A stretch of 64,000 nt of DNA from Carnobacterium viridans (GTDB lineage Bacteria > Bacillota > Bacilli > Lactobacillales > Carnobacteriaceae), in contig NZ_FNJW01000008.1 of the NCBI RefSeq assembly GCF_900102725.1, positions 1,488,001-1,552,000 of the forward strand, in the 5' to 3' direction. This document shows, piece after piece, positions 31,501-41,831 of the stretch. Made by a program: the position numbers and the translations under genes. Under the pieces are notes generated by a model. That model was given only the letters and a program-made list of their open reading frames with translations. It was not told the origin of the DNA and ran no database searches. Each line of letters begins with the position of its first letter. Position 1 is the stretch's first letter.

Positions 31501-32211
31501 TTCTGGTGGAATAATAGGAACAACATCCATAACCATCCATGAAGGTTGGTTACCAGAATTACGGAATGCTTCTAAAATGTCTAAACGACGAATCGCACGT
31601 GTCCGTTTTTGACCAGTAGTTGTTTTTAAGACTTCTTTTAATTCTTCCACTTCTTGATCCAATTTAACATCATTCAAGAGTTGTTTAACCGCTTCTGCTC
31701 CCATTTCGGCATTAAATTCATTGCCGTATTGTTCGCGCTTTTCGCGGTACTCTCTTTCAGTTAATAATTGTTTCTTTTCTAATGGTGTACTTCCTGGTTC
31801 AGTTACTACATATGAAGCGAAGTAAATGATTTCTTCAAGAGCACGAGGACTCATATCTAACACAAGACCCATACGACTTGGAATACCTTTGAAGTACCAA
31901 ATATGAGAAACTGGTGCTGCTAATTCAATATGACCCATACGTTCACGACGTACTTTTGAGCGTGTAACTTCTACTCCACAACGGTCACAAACAATTCCTT
32001 TATAACGAATACGTTTGTATTTTCCACAAGCACATTCCCAGTCTTTTGAAGGACCAAAAATACGTTCACAGAACAAACCATCACGTTCAGGTTTTAAGGT
32101 ACGGTAGTTAATGGTTTCAGGTTTTTTTACTTCACCATAAGACCAACTGCGGATTTTATCTGGAGAAGCCAAACCAATTTGCATGCTTTCAAAATTATTA
32201 ACGTCTATCAA
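28591..32211 (-). CDS. rpoC: DNA-directed RNA polymerase subunit beta'
   Basis: 1206 aa. N-terminal zinc site C60, C62, C75, C78; catalytic magnesium-binding [12 protein letters not shown] near residues 447-458; bridge helix and trigger loop region with the conserved [11 protein letters not shown] segment; second zinc site with [11 protein letters not shown]. No large lineage insertion is seen. It lies 167 bp after rpoB, and the two are probably cotranscribed. Confidence 0.99.
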   Translation of the reverse strand: MIDVNNFESMQIGLASPDKIRSWSYGEVKKPETINYRTLKPERDGLFCERIFGPSKDWECACGKYKRIRYKGIVCDRCGVEVTRSKVRRERMGHIELAAPVSHIWYFKGIPSRMGLVLDMSPRALEEIIYFASYVVTEPGSTPLEKKQLLTEREYREKREQYGNEFNAEMGAEAVKQLLNDVKLDQEVEELKEVLKTTTGQKRTRAIRRLDILEAFRNSGNQPSWMVMDVVPIIPPEIRPMVQLEGGRFATSDLNDLYRRVINRNNRLKRLLDLNAPNIIVQNEKRMLQEAVDALIDNGRRGRPVTGPGNRPLKSLSHMLKGKQGRFRQNLLGKRVDYSGRSVIVVGPFLKMYQCGLPKQMAIELFKPFVMKELVERDIASNIKNAKRKIDRQDDAIWPILEEVIREHPVLLNRAPTLHRLGIQAFEPVLVEGKAIRLHPLVCEAYNADFDGDQMAVHVPLSDEAQAEARMLMLAAQNILNPKDGKPVVTPSQDMVLGNYYLTMEEEGREGEGMQFSSLNEAMLAYQSGYVHLHSRIAIKPTDIPNKPFTEWQKEKLMITTVGKLIFNDIMPNEFPYMNEPTQSNLEVQTPDSYFVEPGIDVLAHIQAQELVKPFKKKNLGNIIAEVFKRFKITETSKMLDRMKDLGYKYSTKAGITVGIADIVVLEEKQEILDNAHLQVEKVTKQFRRGLITDEERYERVIDIWNKTKDHIQIKLMESLNDLNPIFMMSDSGARGNISNFTQLAGMRGLMAAPNGQIMELPVTSNFREGLSVLEMFISTHGARKGMTDTALKTADSGYLTRRLVDVAQDVIIRETDCGSDRGLVIYAIKEGNEVIEPLEERLLGRYTRKTVFNPEDGTVIIGENQIITEDIAREIIAVGIEEVTIRSVFTCNTKHGVCKHCYGRNLATGSEVEVGEAVGTIAAQSIGEPGTQLTMRTFHTGGVAGDDITQGLPRIQEIFEARHPKGQAVITEVTGEIISIDENPAARTKEVTIKGETDTRSYQVPFTARMRVAEGDIIHRGEALDQGSIDPKELLRVRDVLAVENYLLREVQKVYRMQGVEIGDKHIEVMVRQMLRKVRVMDPGETDILPGTLIDIHDYTDKNFETLVSGGIPATARPVLLGITKASLETNSFLSAASFQETTRVLTDAAIRGKRDPLLGLKENVIIGKVIPAGTGMAKYRKMKPKGVGVVSENVYSINDQVEPK

Positions 32212-32378
32212 GGGGCTAACCTCCCTTTATTTTTGTTGAGCTGCCCTACCTGCTCTAATGTTTTATTTATAGATAGTGGTATCTATCTTTGGTTGTCATT
32301 TGTTGAACGTCTTTAAAATGGATGCTCGAAAGGCCAAATAAGTATCATTCACTTAATGGCCAATCGAAAACACCAGTC

Positions 32379-35300
32379 TTAGTCTTCTTTTAACCGTTCT
32401 TGTTCAGCTGCTTCAGTGCGAATTTTTTCTTGTTCTTCAGCATATTTATTTAACGCATCCGGATTCACGATGTCATCATCGTCATCCATATCGCGTAGTT
32501 CAATTGCTTCATCATTTTCGTTTAACACTTTCATGTCTAAACCTAATGATTGTAGTTCTTTTACTAATACGCGGAATGATTCTGGAACACCTGGTTTTGG
32601 AATTTTTTCGCCTTTGACGATTGCTTCGTATGTTTTCACACGACCAACAACATCATCAGATTTGTAAGTTAAGATTTCTTGTAACGTATAAGCTGCCCCA
32701 TATGCTTCAAGAGCCCAAACTTCCATCTCTCCAAAACGTTGTCCACCGAATTGAGCTTTACCACCCAATGGTTGTTGTGTAACTAATGAGTAAGGTCCTG
32801 TTGAACGAGCATGTAATTTATCATCGACCATGTGGGCCAATTTAATCATGTACATAACCCCAACTGAAATACGGTTGTCAAACGGTTCCCCAGTACGACC
32901 ATCATATAAAACAGTTTTTGCATCAGCAGCCATTCCAGCTTCTCTAACGGTATCCCATACATCTTCATCGGATGCTCCATCAAATACTGGTGTTGCAATG
33001 TGGATACCCAATTGACGAGCAGCCATACCAATGTGTAATTCTAATACTTGCCCAATATTCATACGTGATGGTACCCCTAATGGGTTCAACATGATGTCAA
33101 CTGGTGTTCCGTCAGGCATAAATGGCATATCTTCTTCCGGCATGATTAAAGAGACAACCCCTTTGTTACCATGACGTCCGGCCATTTTATCCCCTTCGTT
33201 GATTTTACGTTTTTGAACAATGTAAACACGAACTAACATGTTTACACCTGGTGATAATTCATCTCCAGCTTCACGAGTAAAGATTTTCACATCATGAACT
33301 GTTCCGCCGCCACCATGTGGCACACGAAGAGAAGTATCTCTAACTTCACGAGCTTTTTCACCAAAGATTGCATGCAATAGACGTTCTTCAGCTGATAATT
33401 CTGTTACCCCTTTAGGAGTTACTTTACCAACTAATAAATCGCCGTCTTTTACTTCAGCACCAATACGGATAATTCCCATTTCGTCTAGATCTTTCAAAGC
33501 GTCGTCTCCAACGTTTGGAAGTTCACGTGTGATTTCTTCAGGTCCAAGTTTTGTATCACGTGCTTCTGATTCAAATTCTTCAATATGAATAGAAGTGTAT
33601 ACATCATCTTTAACTAAACGTTCACTCATGATAATGGCATCCTCATAGTTGTACCCTTCCCATGTCATGAAGGCTACTAATGGGTTTTGTCCTAATGCCA
33701 TTTCGCCATTTTCCATAGAAGAACCATCTGCTAAGATTTCGCCTTTTTCTACGCGGTCGCCTTTTTCTACGATTGGGCGTTGGTTGTAACAAGTACCTGA
33801 ATTTGAACGACGGAATTTTGTTACAGCATATTTATTTAAAGCACCGTTTTCTTGACGTACACGAATTTGATCTGCATCTACGTATTCAACGATACCATCA
33901 TTTTTACAAATCAATGCAGCTCCAGAATCTCGAGCAGCTACGTGTTCCATACCCGTTCCTACTAGTGGACCTTGAGGGTGGATCAACGGAACAGCTTGAC
34001 GTTGCATGTTTGCTCCCATAAGAGCACGGTTACTATCATCATTTTCCAAGAAAGGAATACAAGCTGTCGCAACGGCTACTACTTGTTTAGGAGAAACGTC
34101 CATATAATCAACGCGACTAATAGGAACTTCTAAGTTTTCTTCCACATAACGAGCAAGTACAATATCATTTGCAAATGTGCCGTCTTCATTCAATGGAGCA
34201 TTTGCTTGGGCAACAACATAGTTATCTTCTTCATCGGCTGTTAGGTAATCAATTTGATCCGTAACAAGACCTGTTTCGCGGTTTACACGACGATAAGGAG
34301 TTTCAATGAAACCAAATTTATTTACTTTAGCATAACTTGATAGACTGTTGATCAATCCAATGTTTGGACCTTCTGGTGTTTCAATCGGACACATACGGCC
34401 ATAATGGGAATAATGCACATCACGTACTTCATATCCAGCTCGGTCCCTAGTTAAACCACCGGGTCCTAAGGCAGATAGACGACGTTTATGTGTTAACTCA
34501 CCTAATGGGTTTGTTTGGTCCATGAATTGAGACAATTGAGAAGAACCAAAGAATTCTTTGATTGATGCTACAACCGGACGAATGTTGATCAATTGTTGCG
34601 GTGTAACAGTAGCCATATCTTGGATAGACATACGTTCACGAACCACACGTTCCATACGAGATAACCCAATACGGAATTGATTTTGCAACAATTCACCTAC
34701 TGAACGAATACGACGGTTTCCTAAATGGTCAATATCGTCTACGTTACCGATACCTTCTTGTAAGTTAAAGAAATAACTCATAGAAGCTAAAATATCAGCT
34801 GGTGTTGCATTTTTAGTTTCGTCTGCAATTACTTTATTTCCAATCATATTTACAACACGTTCTGGGTCTCTTTGAGAAAAGACTTTTACAACTTGTAATT
34901 CTACAGGTTCTGGAACGACACTGTCATCTGATGGGTAATACGTAACACTGTTTAAACCATCATTTAGATATGGTGTTAATTTATCAATTTGATCACGGTC
35001 TAAAAATGTACCTGATTCAACGATGATTTCGCCTGTTTCAGGATCAACTAAAGTTTCAGCTAAAGTTTGATTGAACAAACGTGTTACTAAGTTTAATTTT
35101 TTGTTGACTTTGTAACGACCAACATTTGCTAAGTCGTAACGTTTTGGATCGAAGAAGCGCGCTGTTAACAAGCTTCTTGAGCTGTCAGCCGTTTTAGGCT
35201 CACCTGGACGTAGACGTTCATAAACATCTTTCAATGCTTCTTCTGTACGTGAATCTCCAGCATTTTTATGCAAATCTTTTTCCATTGTTAAACGAAGACT

Positions 35301-35945
35301 TTCGTTATCTCCAAAGATTTCAAGAATTTGGTCATCTGATCCAAAACCTAATGCACGAACCAATACAGTTAAAGGTATTTTACGTGTACGGTCTATACGA
35401 ACATAAGAAAGGTCTTTTGCGTCAGTTTCGAATTCAAGCCATGCTCCACGGTTTGGAATAAGTGTTGATCCGAATCCTTCTTTTCCATTTTTATCCAATT
35501 TACCATGGAAATAAACACCAGGTGAACGGACTAATTGAGATACGATTACTCGTTCTGCTCCGTTGATAACAAAAGTTCCCATTTCTGTCATTAGTGGGAA
35601 ATCACCGAAGAAGACTTCTTGTTCTTTCACTTCTCCACTCTCTTTGTTGATCAAACGTAACTTAACATAAATCGGTGCTGAATAGTTTGCGTCATGTGAA
35701 CGAGCTTCTTCAACGGAATATTTAGGTTCTTGCAATTGGTAATCTGTAAATTCTAATGATAGATTTCCAGCAAAGTCATCGATTGGAGAAATATCTTTAA
35801 ACATTTCACGTAATCCTTCATCTAAGAACCATTGGTAAGAATCAGTTTGAATTTCAATTAAATTTGGAAGCTCTAAAACCTCATGGATACGTGAAAAACT
35901 TCTACGTGTACGGTGCTTACCGTAATTTACTAAATGGCCTGCCAA
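32379..35945 (-). CDS. rpoB: DNA-directed RNA polymerase subunit beta
   Basis: 1188 aa from a TTG at 35945, 8 bases after GAGGGG. The N terminus then reads (M)[19 protein letters not shown], aligning with the Bacillus protein, which also starts with TTG. An upstream in-frame GTG at 35954 overlaps the ribosome binding site. The rifampicin-binding cluster region ([34 protein letters not shown], about 465-500) is wild-type in form. The acidic C-terminal tail is typical of Lactobacillales. Confidence 0.98.
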   Translation of the reverse strand: MAGHLVNYGKHRTRRSFSRIHEVLELPNLIEIQTDSYQWFLDEGLREMFKDISPIDDFAGNLSLEFTDYQLQEPKYSVEEARSHDANYSAPIYVKLRLINKESGEVKEQEVFFGDFPLMTEMGTFVINGAERVIVSQLVRSPGVYFHGKLDKNGKEGFGSTLIPNRGAWLEFETDAKDLSYVRIDRTRKIPLTVLVRALGFGSDDQILEIFGDNESLRLTMEKDLHKNAGDSRTEEALKDVYERLRPGEPKTADSSRSLLTARFFDPKRYDLANVGRYKVNKKLNLVTRLFNQTLAETLVDPETGEIIVESGTFLDRDQIDKLTPYLNDGLNSVTYYPSDDSVVPEPVELQVVKVFSQRDPERVVNMIGNKVIADETKNATPADILASMSYFFNLQEGIGNVDDIDHLGNRRIRSVGELLQNQFRIGLSRMERVVRERMSIQDMATVTPQQLINIRPVVASIKEFFGSSQLSQFMDQTNPLGELTHKRRLSALGPGGLTRDRAGYEVRDVHYSHYGRMCPIETPEGPNIGLINSLSSYAKVNKFGFIETPYRRVNRETGLVTDQIDYLTADEEDNYVVAQANAPLNEDGTFANDIVLARYVEENLEVPISRVDYMDVSPKQVVAVATACIPFLENDDSNRALMGANMQRQAVPLIHPQGPLVGTGMEHVAARDSGAALICKNDGIVEYVDADQIRVRQENGALNKYAVTKFRRSNSGTCYNQRPIVEKGDRVEKGEILADGSSMENGEMALGQNPLVAFMTWEGYNYEDAIIMSERLVKDDVYTSIHIEEFESEARDTKLGPEEITRELPNVGDDALKDLDEMGIIRIGAEVKDGDLLVGKVTPKGVTELSAEERLLHAIFGEKAREVRDTSLRVPHGGGGTVHDVKIFTREAGDELSPGVNMLVRVYIVQKRKINEGDKMAGRHGNKGVVSLIMPEEDMPFMPDGTPVDIMLNPLGVPSRMNIGQVLELHIGMAARQLGIHIATPVFDGASDEDVWDTVREAGMAADAKTVLYDGRTGEPFDNRISVGVMYMIKLAHMVDDKLHARSTGPYSLVTQQPLGGKAQFGGQRFGEMEVWALEAYGAAYTLQEILTYKSDDVVGRVKTYEAIVKGEKIPKPGVPESFRVLVKELQSLGLDMKVLNENDEAIELRDMDDDDDIVNPDALNKYAEEQEKIRTEAAEQERLKED

Positions 35946-36230
35946 CCTGTTCACCCCTCAAACTGTTTTTAGTGTGGTCACTTCAAACAAATCAATACAT
36001 TTCATTCATGTTACATTTATTAAAAATAAGTAACAAGTTGAAAGTTTGCTTATTTTTTGACAAAAAAAAACCAAAAGATTCGTGAACTTTTAAAATAAAA
36101 ATCCATTTCTTTTGTTTTCTTCTTCAAACCTGCTCTGGACAATATTTCAGAACAAATTTTTCTTCTTTAAGACACACTATATGCATTAGATTATTTTACA
36201 TTATTTAAGTGTAAAAGTCAAGGAGATTAA
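35946..36230. other. rpoB leader region
   Basis: 285 bp without a gene. It contains the rpoB promoter (36193-36221), a leader of about 240 nt, and within it a run of T residues on the minus strand (about 36061-36071) after a weak AAAAG/CTTTT stem. A second promoter-like pair TTGTTA-N17-TAACAT lies at 36008-36036. Lactobacillales carry a structured Lacto-rpoB leader RNA at this place; I could not confirm that structure by eye. Confidence 0.5.
36193..36221 (-). promoter_or_regulatory. Sigma-A-type promoter of rpoBC
   Basis: TTGACT-N17-TAAAAT on the minus strand (-35 at 36216-36221, -10 at 36193-36198), immediately after the methyltransferase stop. Confidence 0.7.
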
Positions 36231-36845
36231 TTAATTCTCTTCTTCTTTAAAACTTTGAATAATCCAATAACCTTTATCTTTAACGACCACTTTAGCATTG
36301 CCGAATGTCTCTTCCATTTTTGCTTGCGCACTTGGTGCACCTTGTTTCTTTTGAATTACGATTGTTAACGTTCCGCCTTTTTTAAGCAGGTCAAAAGCAC
36401 CTGTTAAAATACCATGTACCACTTTTTTTCCAGCTCGAATAGGAGGATTGCTAACAATGGCCGCAAACAATTTGCCTTCTACAGATTCATAGACATCCGA
36501 AGTATGAATCAGTACATTGGATAATCGGTTATTCGATGCGTTTTGCTTAGCTAATCCCAATGCTCGTTCATTTACATCAACCATTTCTACTTTACGATTA
36601 GGATCTTCTTTCGCTAAGGCTAATCCCATCGGGCCATATCCACATCCTACATCTAAAATATCGCCATCTATTATTTCAGAGAATTCAAGCGTTTCTATCA
36701 ATAGTCGAGAACCGAAATCCACTGTTTTTTTTGAAAATACTCCTGCATCTGTGACAAATTTAAACTCATTGCCACGCAGCGTATATGTCCAAGCTGCTGT
36801 TTCACTGGCAATTTTGGGATTGTTCGAAAAATAATGATCTGTCAT
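36231..36845 (-). CDS. RsmC-like class I SAM-dependent methyltransferase
   Basis: 204 aa. The SAM-binding motif DVGCGYG is at 65-71, and the catalytic NPPI (amino-methyltransferase N-P-P-F/Y type) is at 133-136. It matches the Bacillus ybxB-type gene found between rplL and rpoB. The family methylates guanine N2 of 16S rRNA (RsmC-like) in other bacteria; the exact target here is inferred. It is separated from rplL by the terminator at 36922-36957. Confidence 0.88.
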   Translation of the reverse strand: MTDHYFSNNPKIASETAAWTYTLRGNEFKFVTDAGVFSKKTVDFGSRLLIETLEFSEIIDGDILDVGCGYGPMGLALAKEDPNRKVEMVDVNERALGLAKQNASNNRLSNVLIHTSDVYESVEGKLFAAIVSNPPIRAGKKVVHGILTGAFDLLKKGGTLTIVIQKKQGAPSAQAKMEETFGNAKVVVKDKGYWIIQSFKEEEN

Positions 36846-36921
36846 GTGCGTTCCTCCTCAATTATCTTTATTTTATTGTCTGAACAACTCATTGTCATTC
36901 CAGAAATCTTATATTAAAGAG

Positions 36922-36957
36922 AAAAAAGACACGCAGCAAAAACTGCGTGTCTTTTTT
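36922..36957 (-). terminator. Terminator of rplJL
   Basis: AAAAAAGACACGCAG pairs perfectly with CTGCGTGTCTTTTTT around a 6-base loop. The T run follows on the minus strand. Confidence 0.92.
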
Positions 36958-36977
36958 AAAGCTTAGTAGAGTTAAAA

Positions 36978-37343
36978 TTATTTAACTTCTACAGAAGCTC
37001 CAGCTGCTTCTAAAGCTTCTTTCAAAGCTTCAGCATCTTCTTTAGAAATGTTTTCTTTGATTGCTGCTGGTGCTCCATCAACTAATCCTTTAGCTTCTTT
37101 CAAGCCAAGGCCTGTAGCTTCACGTACAGCTTTGATAACTTTAATTTTTGAGTCTCCAGCAGAAGTTAATTCTACTGTAAATTCAGTTTGTTCAGCTGCT
37201 GCTGAGTCTCCAGCTCCTGCTGCTGCTACTGGAGCTGCTGCAGTTACGCCAAATTCTTCTTCGATTGCTTTTACTAAGTCGTTTAATTCTAAAATCGTTG
37301 ATTCTTTCAAGTCAGCAACGATTTGTTCAATGTTTAATGCCAT
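36978..37343 (-). CDS. rplL: 50S ribosomal protein L7/L12
   Basis: 121 aa. N-terminal dimerisation helix, an Ala-rich hinge ([17 protein letters not shown], about 34-50) and a globular C-terminal domain with the [15 protein letters not shown] factor-binding helix. It forms the L12 stalk on L10 that recruits translation GTPases. It follows rplJ by about 70 bp. Confidence 0.98.
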   Translation of the reverse strand: MALNIEQIVADLKESTILELNDLVKAIEEEFGVTAAAPVAAAGAGDSAAAEQTEFTVELTSAGDSKIKVIKAVREATGLGLKEAKGLVDGAPAAIKENISKEDAEALKEALEAAGASVEVK

Positions 37344-37414
37344 TGTTGGTTTCCTCCATTATTGGTTAGTTTTTTTTGTTCAACTTGCTTTATTTTCAAG
37401 AAAAAACAGCTTGA

Positions 37415-37915
37415 TTAAGCTACTTCTTCTTTTGATTCTGCAACTGCTTTGATAGCAAGTGCAGTATTGCGAACTGGTGCTTGAAGTACAGATAACAACA
37501 TTGACAACAAACCATCGCGGTCTGGTAATGTTGCAAGAGCATTGATCTCAGTAGCTGAAGAAACGCGTCCTTCAATTACGCCACCTTTGATTTCTAATGC
37601 CGCTGCGCCTTTAGCAAATTCAGCGATAATTTTTGCAGGTGCTACAACGTCATCATTACTGAATGCGATAGCTGTAGGTCCTTTGAAAACATCGTCCATT
37701 CCTTCTAAACCTGCTGCTTCTGCTGCACGGCTTAAAACTGAATTTTTGATAACTTTCATTTGAATTCCTGCATCACGTAATTGCTTACGTAAATTAGTCA
37801 CTTCTTCAACAGTTAATCCACGGTAGTCCATTACAACTACTGAAGCTGCTTCTTTAAATTTAGTTGATGCTAAATCAACTAGTTCTTGTTTTTTTGCGAT
37901 TGCTGCTTGACTCAT
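37415..37915 (-). CDS. rplJ: 50S ribosomal protein L10
   Basis: 166 aa. N-terminal rRNA-binding domain with the [24 protein letters not shown] segment, and a C-terminal helix that carries L12 dimers. It is the autogenous regulator of rplJL in Firmicutes, acting on the leader seen at 37984-38132. Confidence 0.98.
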   Translation of the reverse strand: MSQAAIAKKQELVDLASTKFKEAASVVVMDYRGLTVEEVTNLRKQLRDAGIQMKVIKNSVLSRAAEAAGLEGMDDVFKGPTAIAFSNDDVVAPAKIIAEFAKGAAALEIKGGVIEGRVSSATEINALATLPDRDGLLSMLLSVLQAPVRNTALAIKAVAESKEEVA

Positions 37916-37983
37916 TAATTTTTCACCTCCTGATCGATTGGCTAGAATTTTTTGTTTTCAACAACTAACTAAGCTCATTAAAA

Positions 37984-38132
37984 CGCAAAAAACTCTATGT
38001 CACCTTAGACATAGAGGGATAATTGTATGCTTTCACATATTCATCCTCGGCAGGGAATTAAGGCATCAGCCACCTACTGTCTTCGGTAATATTTCTCAAC
38101 CTAGACGATTTTAACAATTCCCATCGTCTAGG
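37984..38132 (-). promoter_or_regulatory. L10 (rplJ) leader RNA with terminal attenuator
   Basis: The minus strand contains the conserved Firmicute L10-leader core GGTGGCTGATGCCTTAATTC (about 38054-38073) followed by CTGCCGAGG. It ends in a CTCTATGTC/GACATAGAG hairpin with a T run (37985-38016). L10 or L10-L12 binding to the kink-turn region is the established control in this class. Confidence 0.88.
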
Positions 38133-38136
38133 TCAA
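38108..38136 (-). promoter_or_regulatory. Sigma-A-type promoter of rplJL inside an inverted repeat
   Basis: TTGACC-N17-TAAAAT on the minus strand (-35 at 38131-38136, -10 at 38108-38113). The spacer and flanks form a perfect 10-bp inverted repeat CCTAGACGAT...ATCGTCTAGG, so the same DNA could act as a terminator of rplKA in RNA form. Confidence 0.5.
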
Positions 38137-38155
38137 GACTTTTAATAATTATTTA

Positions 38156-38845
38156 TTAAAACGATCCTGCATCAACTTTAACACCAGGTCCAAAAGTAGT
38201 AGTTACTGTAATGTTCTTGATGTATTCGCCTTTAGCAGTTGAAGGTTTAACTCTCAACATTGTATCGTTGATTGTTCTGAAGTTTTCAACTAATTTAGCA
38301 TTGTCAAATGATACTTTACCGATTGGAGCATGAACATTTCCTGCTTTGTCAACACGGTAAGTAACTTTACCAGCTTTAATTTCATTGATTGCTTTAGTAA
38401 CATCCATTGTAACAGTACCTGTTTTAGGGTTTGGCATTAGGCCTTTAGGTCCTAAAACACGTCCAAGACGACCAACTTCAGCCATCATGTCTGGAGTTGC
38501 AACAACAACGTCGAAATCAAACCATCCGCCATTGATTTTTTGAACTAATTCAGCTTCTCCTACGTAATCTGCTCCAGCAGCTTCAGCTTCTTTAGCTTTT
38601 TCACCTTTAGCAAATACTAATACTTTTTGAGTTTTCCCTGTTCCATTTGGAAGAACAACTGCTCCACGAATTTGTTGATCAGCTTTCTTAGGGTCAACGC
38701 CAAGTCTATAAGCAACTTCTACAGTTGCATCGAATTTAGCGTAGTCAACGTCTTTAATTAATGCTACAGCTTCTTCTAAAGAATAAGCTTTTAAAACATC
38801 AACTTTTTCAGCCGCTGCTAAATATTGTTTACTTTTTTTAGCCAT
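38156..38845 (-). CDS. rplA: 50S ribosomal protein L1
   Basis: 229 aa from the ATG at 38845 ([16 protein letters not shown]), after AAGGAGGAAAAAATT. The upstream extension from 38890 lacks a ribosome binding site. The [14 protein letters not shown] signature (about 128-141) is intact. L1 forms the mobile stalk at the E site and represses rplKA in many bacteria. Confidence 0.98.
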   Translation of the reverse strand: MAKKSKQYLAAAEKVDVLKAYSLEEAVALIKDVDYAKFDATVEVAYRLGVDPKKADQQIRGAVVLPNGTGKTQKVLVFAKGEKAKEAEAAGADYVGEAELVQKINGGWFDFDVVVATPDMMAEVGRLGRVLGPKGLMPNPKTGTVTMDVTKAINEIKAGKVTYRVDKAGNVHAPIGKVSFDNAKLVENFRTINDTMLRVKPSTAKGEYIKNITVTTTFGPGVKVDAGSF

Positions 38846-38941
38846 AATTTTTTCCTCCTTGATTGTGGTTATAACGGTTTTACCTCCCACTTAATCCTTA
38901 TGCTATTACGCATAAGGGATACTGAGAAGCGGAATATAGAA

Positions 38942-39367
38942 TTAACCTTCTACGGTGAATCCCATGCTTCGTGCAGTACCTTCGATCATTAACATAGCAG
39001 AGTCAACGTCAGATGCGTTTAAATCAGCCATTTTTGTTTCAGCAATTTCTCTAACTTGGTCGCGAGTTACTTTTGCAACTTTTTTAGTGTTTGGTTCACC
39101 AGAACCAGATTCAACACCAGCAGCTTTTTTAAGTAAAACAGCAGCAGGTGGAGTTTTTGTAATAAATGTAAATGAACGATCTTCATATACAGAAATAACA
39201 ACGGGAGTGATTAATCCGTTTAACTCAGCAGTACGAGCATTGAATTCTTTACAGAATCCCATGATATTGATTTGTGCTTGTCCTAAAGCTGGACCTACGG
39301 GTGGAGCTGGAGTTGCTTTCCCTGCAGGAATTTGCAATTTAACTAATTTAACTACTTTTTTAGCCAC
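38942..39367 (-). CDS. rplK: 50S ribosomal protein L11
   Basis: 141 aa. The proline-rich [19 protein letters not shown] linker and N-terminal domain bind the GTPase-associated centre, and the C-terminal domain binds 23S rRNA. It is required for RelA-type stringent response activation in other bacteria. It begins the rplKA unit. Confidence 0.98.
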   Translation of the reverse strand: MAKKVVKLVKLQIPAGKATPAPPVGPALGQAQINIMGFCKEFNARTAELNGLITPVVISVYEDRSFTFITKTPPAAVLLKKAAGVESGSGEPNTKKVAKVTRDQVREIAETKMADLNASDVDSAMLMIEGTARSMGFTVEG

Positions 39368-39459
39368 GTGACATACCTCCTTGATTGAGTCCGTGATGTG
39401 GTTAATGGGGTTAATATTTCCCCTCCCACATTTGACGCATACGTAAAACGTACCAAAAT

Positions 39460-39488
39460 ACTATACCATTCAAAAAACTGTTTTGCAA
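39460..39488 (-). promoter_or_regulatory. Sigma-A-type promoter of rplKA
   Basis: TTGCAA-N17-TATAGT on the minus strand (-35 at 39483-39488, -10 at 39460-39465), with TGG extending the -10. It abuts the stop codon of the upstream membrane protein gene. Confidence 0.7.
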
Positions 39489-40001
39489 CTACTTTTTGAA
39501 CTTATTTGTCTTTTTCACTCGAGAACGGTAAATAGCTGGTTCCTCTGCTGGTTCGTTTGAAATTGGTTCTCTTTTTTCTTCTATCGAAACTTGAGTAGTC
39601 TTCTTTGCCTTTTTTCTCTTTTTAATACGAGTATATATACTATAAAACACACCCATTACGAGGGCATAAATAGCGAAAAAGACTATAAATCCCCATAAAC
39701 CCATCGCAGCATCTGCAAACTCCATATTTCCTCTATTCGTAATGGCTTGTTGGATTTCAATAGCAAAGACCAACACGGTCATCACTGTAAACGTGAAAAC
39801 AAACGAAAGGATCGTAGCACTAAATTTCATTTTTTCAATAATCTTAATGACAAGATAAACCGCTAAAAAGAGCAGAATGCCGATAATACCCATAACCCAA
39901 AAATGCAAGGATTTATCCGTCATACTCATTCCAAACAACTGATTGAGAACATCGTGCACCTCATTTACAATAGCTGCCAGTACTAGAATAAGTTCTTTCA
40001 T
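39489..40001 (-). CDS. Membrane protein of unknown function
   Basis: 170 aa. Three hydrophobic segments are visible (about 34-56, 63-83 and 98-123), followed by a highly basic then acidic cytoplasmic tail (about 124-170, RIKKRKKAKK then EEKREPISNEPAEEP). I do not recognise a characterised family. It starts divergently from the NRDE gene and ends at the rplK promoter, so it sits between nusG and rplK, which are neighbours in Bacillus. Confidence 0.75.
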   Translation of the reverse strand: MKELILVLAAIVNEVHDVLNQLFGMSMTDKSLHFWVMGIIGILLFLAVYLVIKIIEKMKFSATILSFVFTFTVMTVLVFAIEIQQAITNRGNMEFADAAMGLWGFIVFFAIYALVMGVFYSIYTRIKKRKKAKKTTQVSIEEKREPISNEPAEEPAIYRSRVKKTNKFKK

Positions 40002-40107
40002 TACTCATCACCTGCTTATTTCATTTTTTCTTATTATAACATAGGCTGGTTGTTTTTCTTAACCCATTCTTTAGCGTATAATTGTAAATAAAGTAGGTGA
40101 ATCTATT

Positions 40108-40878
40108 ATGTGCCTAATTGCCCTTCAACTTCACGAACACCCCCTTTACAAAATGATTCTGGTTGCTAACCGGGACGAGGCCTATACACGTCCGACTGCA
40201 GCTGCCGGTTTTTGGAAGGATTATCCTCAAGTTTTAGCTGGTAGAGATTTGTTACAAATGGGAACTTGGTTAGGCATTACGAAAGAAGGACGCTTTGCAG
40301 CTTTAACGAATAGCTACGATTCTACTTTTAGCGTTCCAGAAAATCCTGTTTCAAGAGGTCAAATCGTGCGTGATTATTTAACGACTACTCAATCTGCATT
40401 AGACTTTTTAGCCTATCTACAAGATAAACGCTTAGACTACGCAGGTTTCAACTTATTACTAGGCGATATCGACCACCTTTGGCATTTCAATAATCATACG
40501 AATCAAGTAAACTCTCTCAGATCCGGGATACACGGTTTAAGCAACGCTAGTTTGAATGATCCATGGCCAAAAGTGCTAAAAGTAAAATCTCATCTCCAAC
40601 AACTTCATTTAAAAAGTACGTTCCTTGACCCAAACGAATTGTTAACAGCTTTTATGGATACCAGCTTACCCTCAGGAAAAGACGCCATACTCACTAGCAC
40701 TACTTCTTTACATCTAGAACAAGAAACTCCTCCAATTTTTATCAAGACTCCGGAATACGGAACAGTCTCCACAACTGTTTTATTAGTTGATCATAAGAAT
40801 AATGTTACGTTTATCGAACGCAGTTACACTAAAGAAGGCATTACTGGAGAAGCAAACTACTCATTTAAAATTCACTAA
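40108..40878 (+). CDS. NRDE (TANGO2-like) family protein
   Basis: 256 aa. The family-defining Asn-Arg-Asp-Glu lies at residues 21-24 (VANRDEAYTRPT), preceded by the conserved Cys2 that becomes N-terminal after Met removal. Family members are linked to haem handling and lipid homeostasis in eukaryotes; the bacterial role is unclear. It is a plus-strand gene in a minus-strand region, with a ribosome binding site AGTAGGTGAATCT upstream. It shares a bidirectional terminator with the next gene. Confidence 0.88.
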   Translation: MCLIALQLHEHPLYKMILVANRDEAYTRPTAAAGFWKDYPQVLAGRDLLQMGTWLGITKEGRFAALTNSYDSTFSVPENPVSRGQIVRDYLTTTQSALDFLAYLQDKRLDYAGFNLLLGDIDHLWHFNNHTNQVNSLRSGIHGLSNASLNDPWPKVLKVKSHLQQLHLKSTFLDPNELLTAFMDTSLPSGKDAILTSTTSLHLEQETPPIFIKTPEYGTVSTTVLLVDHKNNVTFIERSYTKEGITGEANYSFKIH

Positions 40879-40879
40879 C

Positions 40880-40921
40880 AAAAAAACTCGGTCCGCTTTA
40901 TTAACTAAACGGACCGAGTCT
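40880..40921. terminator. Bidirectional terminator between the NRDE gene and the binding lipoprotein gene
   Basis: ACTCGGTCCG pairs perfectly with CGGACCGAGT around a 14-base loop. The 7-T run is on the minus strand, so it terminates the lipoprotein gene best. Confidence 0.85.
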
Positions 40922-40931
40922 TACTGTTTCC

Positions 40932-41831
40932 CTATTCTTTTGGTTCTAATTCTTCAATAGAGTCAATATCCATATAACTAGGAACAACTAACCCATTTTT
41001 AGCACCCGTTAAGTTCTCACCTAAATCAACGATATTATCCTGGTGCTTTTCATAAAAAGATGCATGTGTCGTTGGCAACCATGGCGCAAGCGATGCATCT
41101 GCTGACCCATTTGCAATTGCTTCAAACAAAACTGCAGGATCAACATCTGTTACGGTGACTTCGTAGCCTTGTTGCTCTAATACAGCTTTTGCTACAAGAC
41201 TGGATGCTCTTTCAGTATCCCACGGCGTTGATACAAGTTCGATTTCTTCCCCGTCTACTTTTTCAGCACCTTCAACCCACATTTCTACTTTATCTTTATT
41301 CGCTTCCACCCAATTCGCCGCAGACTCTTCAAAAGAACTTTCTTGTGCTTCAAACATTACAGCTTCCATATCTTCTACTTCCCATTGAAAAGCATCAAGA
41401 ATTTTGTAGGCATTAGGCATTTCTGCTTCAAAATCTACCCTCGCAATAGTATGAATACTCTCGACATCCCCCATAGTTCCCTTTGGATCTTCTAAGTATT
41501 TTAAATCATATTCTGAAAACATCCAATGCGGTGCCCATCCGGTAAAAATAATAGGTTCTTCATTAGCGATGGCTTGATCCAACAACGTTAGCATGCCACC
41601 AGTTGAACTTTCTTCAAGTTCCCAGCCTGCTAGATTTTCATATCCCTCTAAAGTTTGATGTGCCATCCCAGTTATTCCCGCTCCAGGTTCAATACCCGTA
41701 ATAGTATAATCCACTTGTTCGCTCACCGTCTCATTGGTACTATTTTCTGTTTCGTTACCACCCGCACATCCACCTAGCGTTAACACAGTAGATAATCCTA
41801 AAATGATTCCAATCGATTTTACATTCATCAT
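40932..41831 (-). CDS. Glycine betaine/proline-type substrate-binding lipoprotein (OpuAC family), orphan
   Basis: 299 aa. Signal peptide and lipobox ending LGGC22, then two OpuAC half-domains. Residues 45-165 carry GIEPGAGITG and the FTGWAPHWMF ligand segment (W99, W103). Residues 195-290 carry TPWDTERA, the APWLPTTH segment (W251) and GLVVPSY. In Bacillus OpuAC these halves come in the reverse order, so this protein is circularly permuted relative to it. No ATPase or permease lies beside it. The likely ligand is a quaternary amine such as glycine betaine. Confidence 0.88.
   Translation of the reverse strand: MMNVKSIGIILGLSTVLTLGGCAGGNETENSTNETVSEQVDYTITGIEPGAGITGMAHQTLEGYENLAGWELEESSTGGMLTLLDQAIANEEPIIFTGWAPHWMFSEYDLKYLEDPKGTMGDVESIHTIARVDFEAEMPNAYKILDAFQWEVEDMEAVMFEAQESSFEESAANWVEANKDKVEMWVEGAEKVDGEEIELVSTPWDTERASSLVAKAVLEQQGYEVTVTDVDPAVLFEAIANGSADASLAPWLPTTHASFYEKHQDNIVDLGENLTGAKNGLVVPSYMDIDSIEELEPKE

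Noticed and set aside
36886-36912. TCATTCCAGAAATCTTAT near the rplL terminator as a further repeat copy
   Set aside because: Only about 12 bases match the right end and the rest of the element is absent.
38955-39371. 138-codon plus-strand ORF opposite rplK
   Set aside because: Antisense shadow produced by codon bias of rplK.
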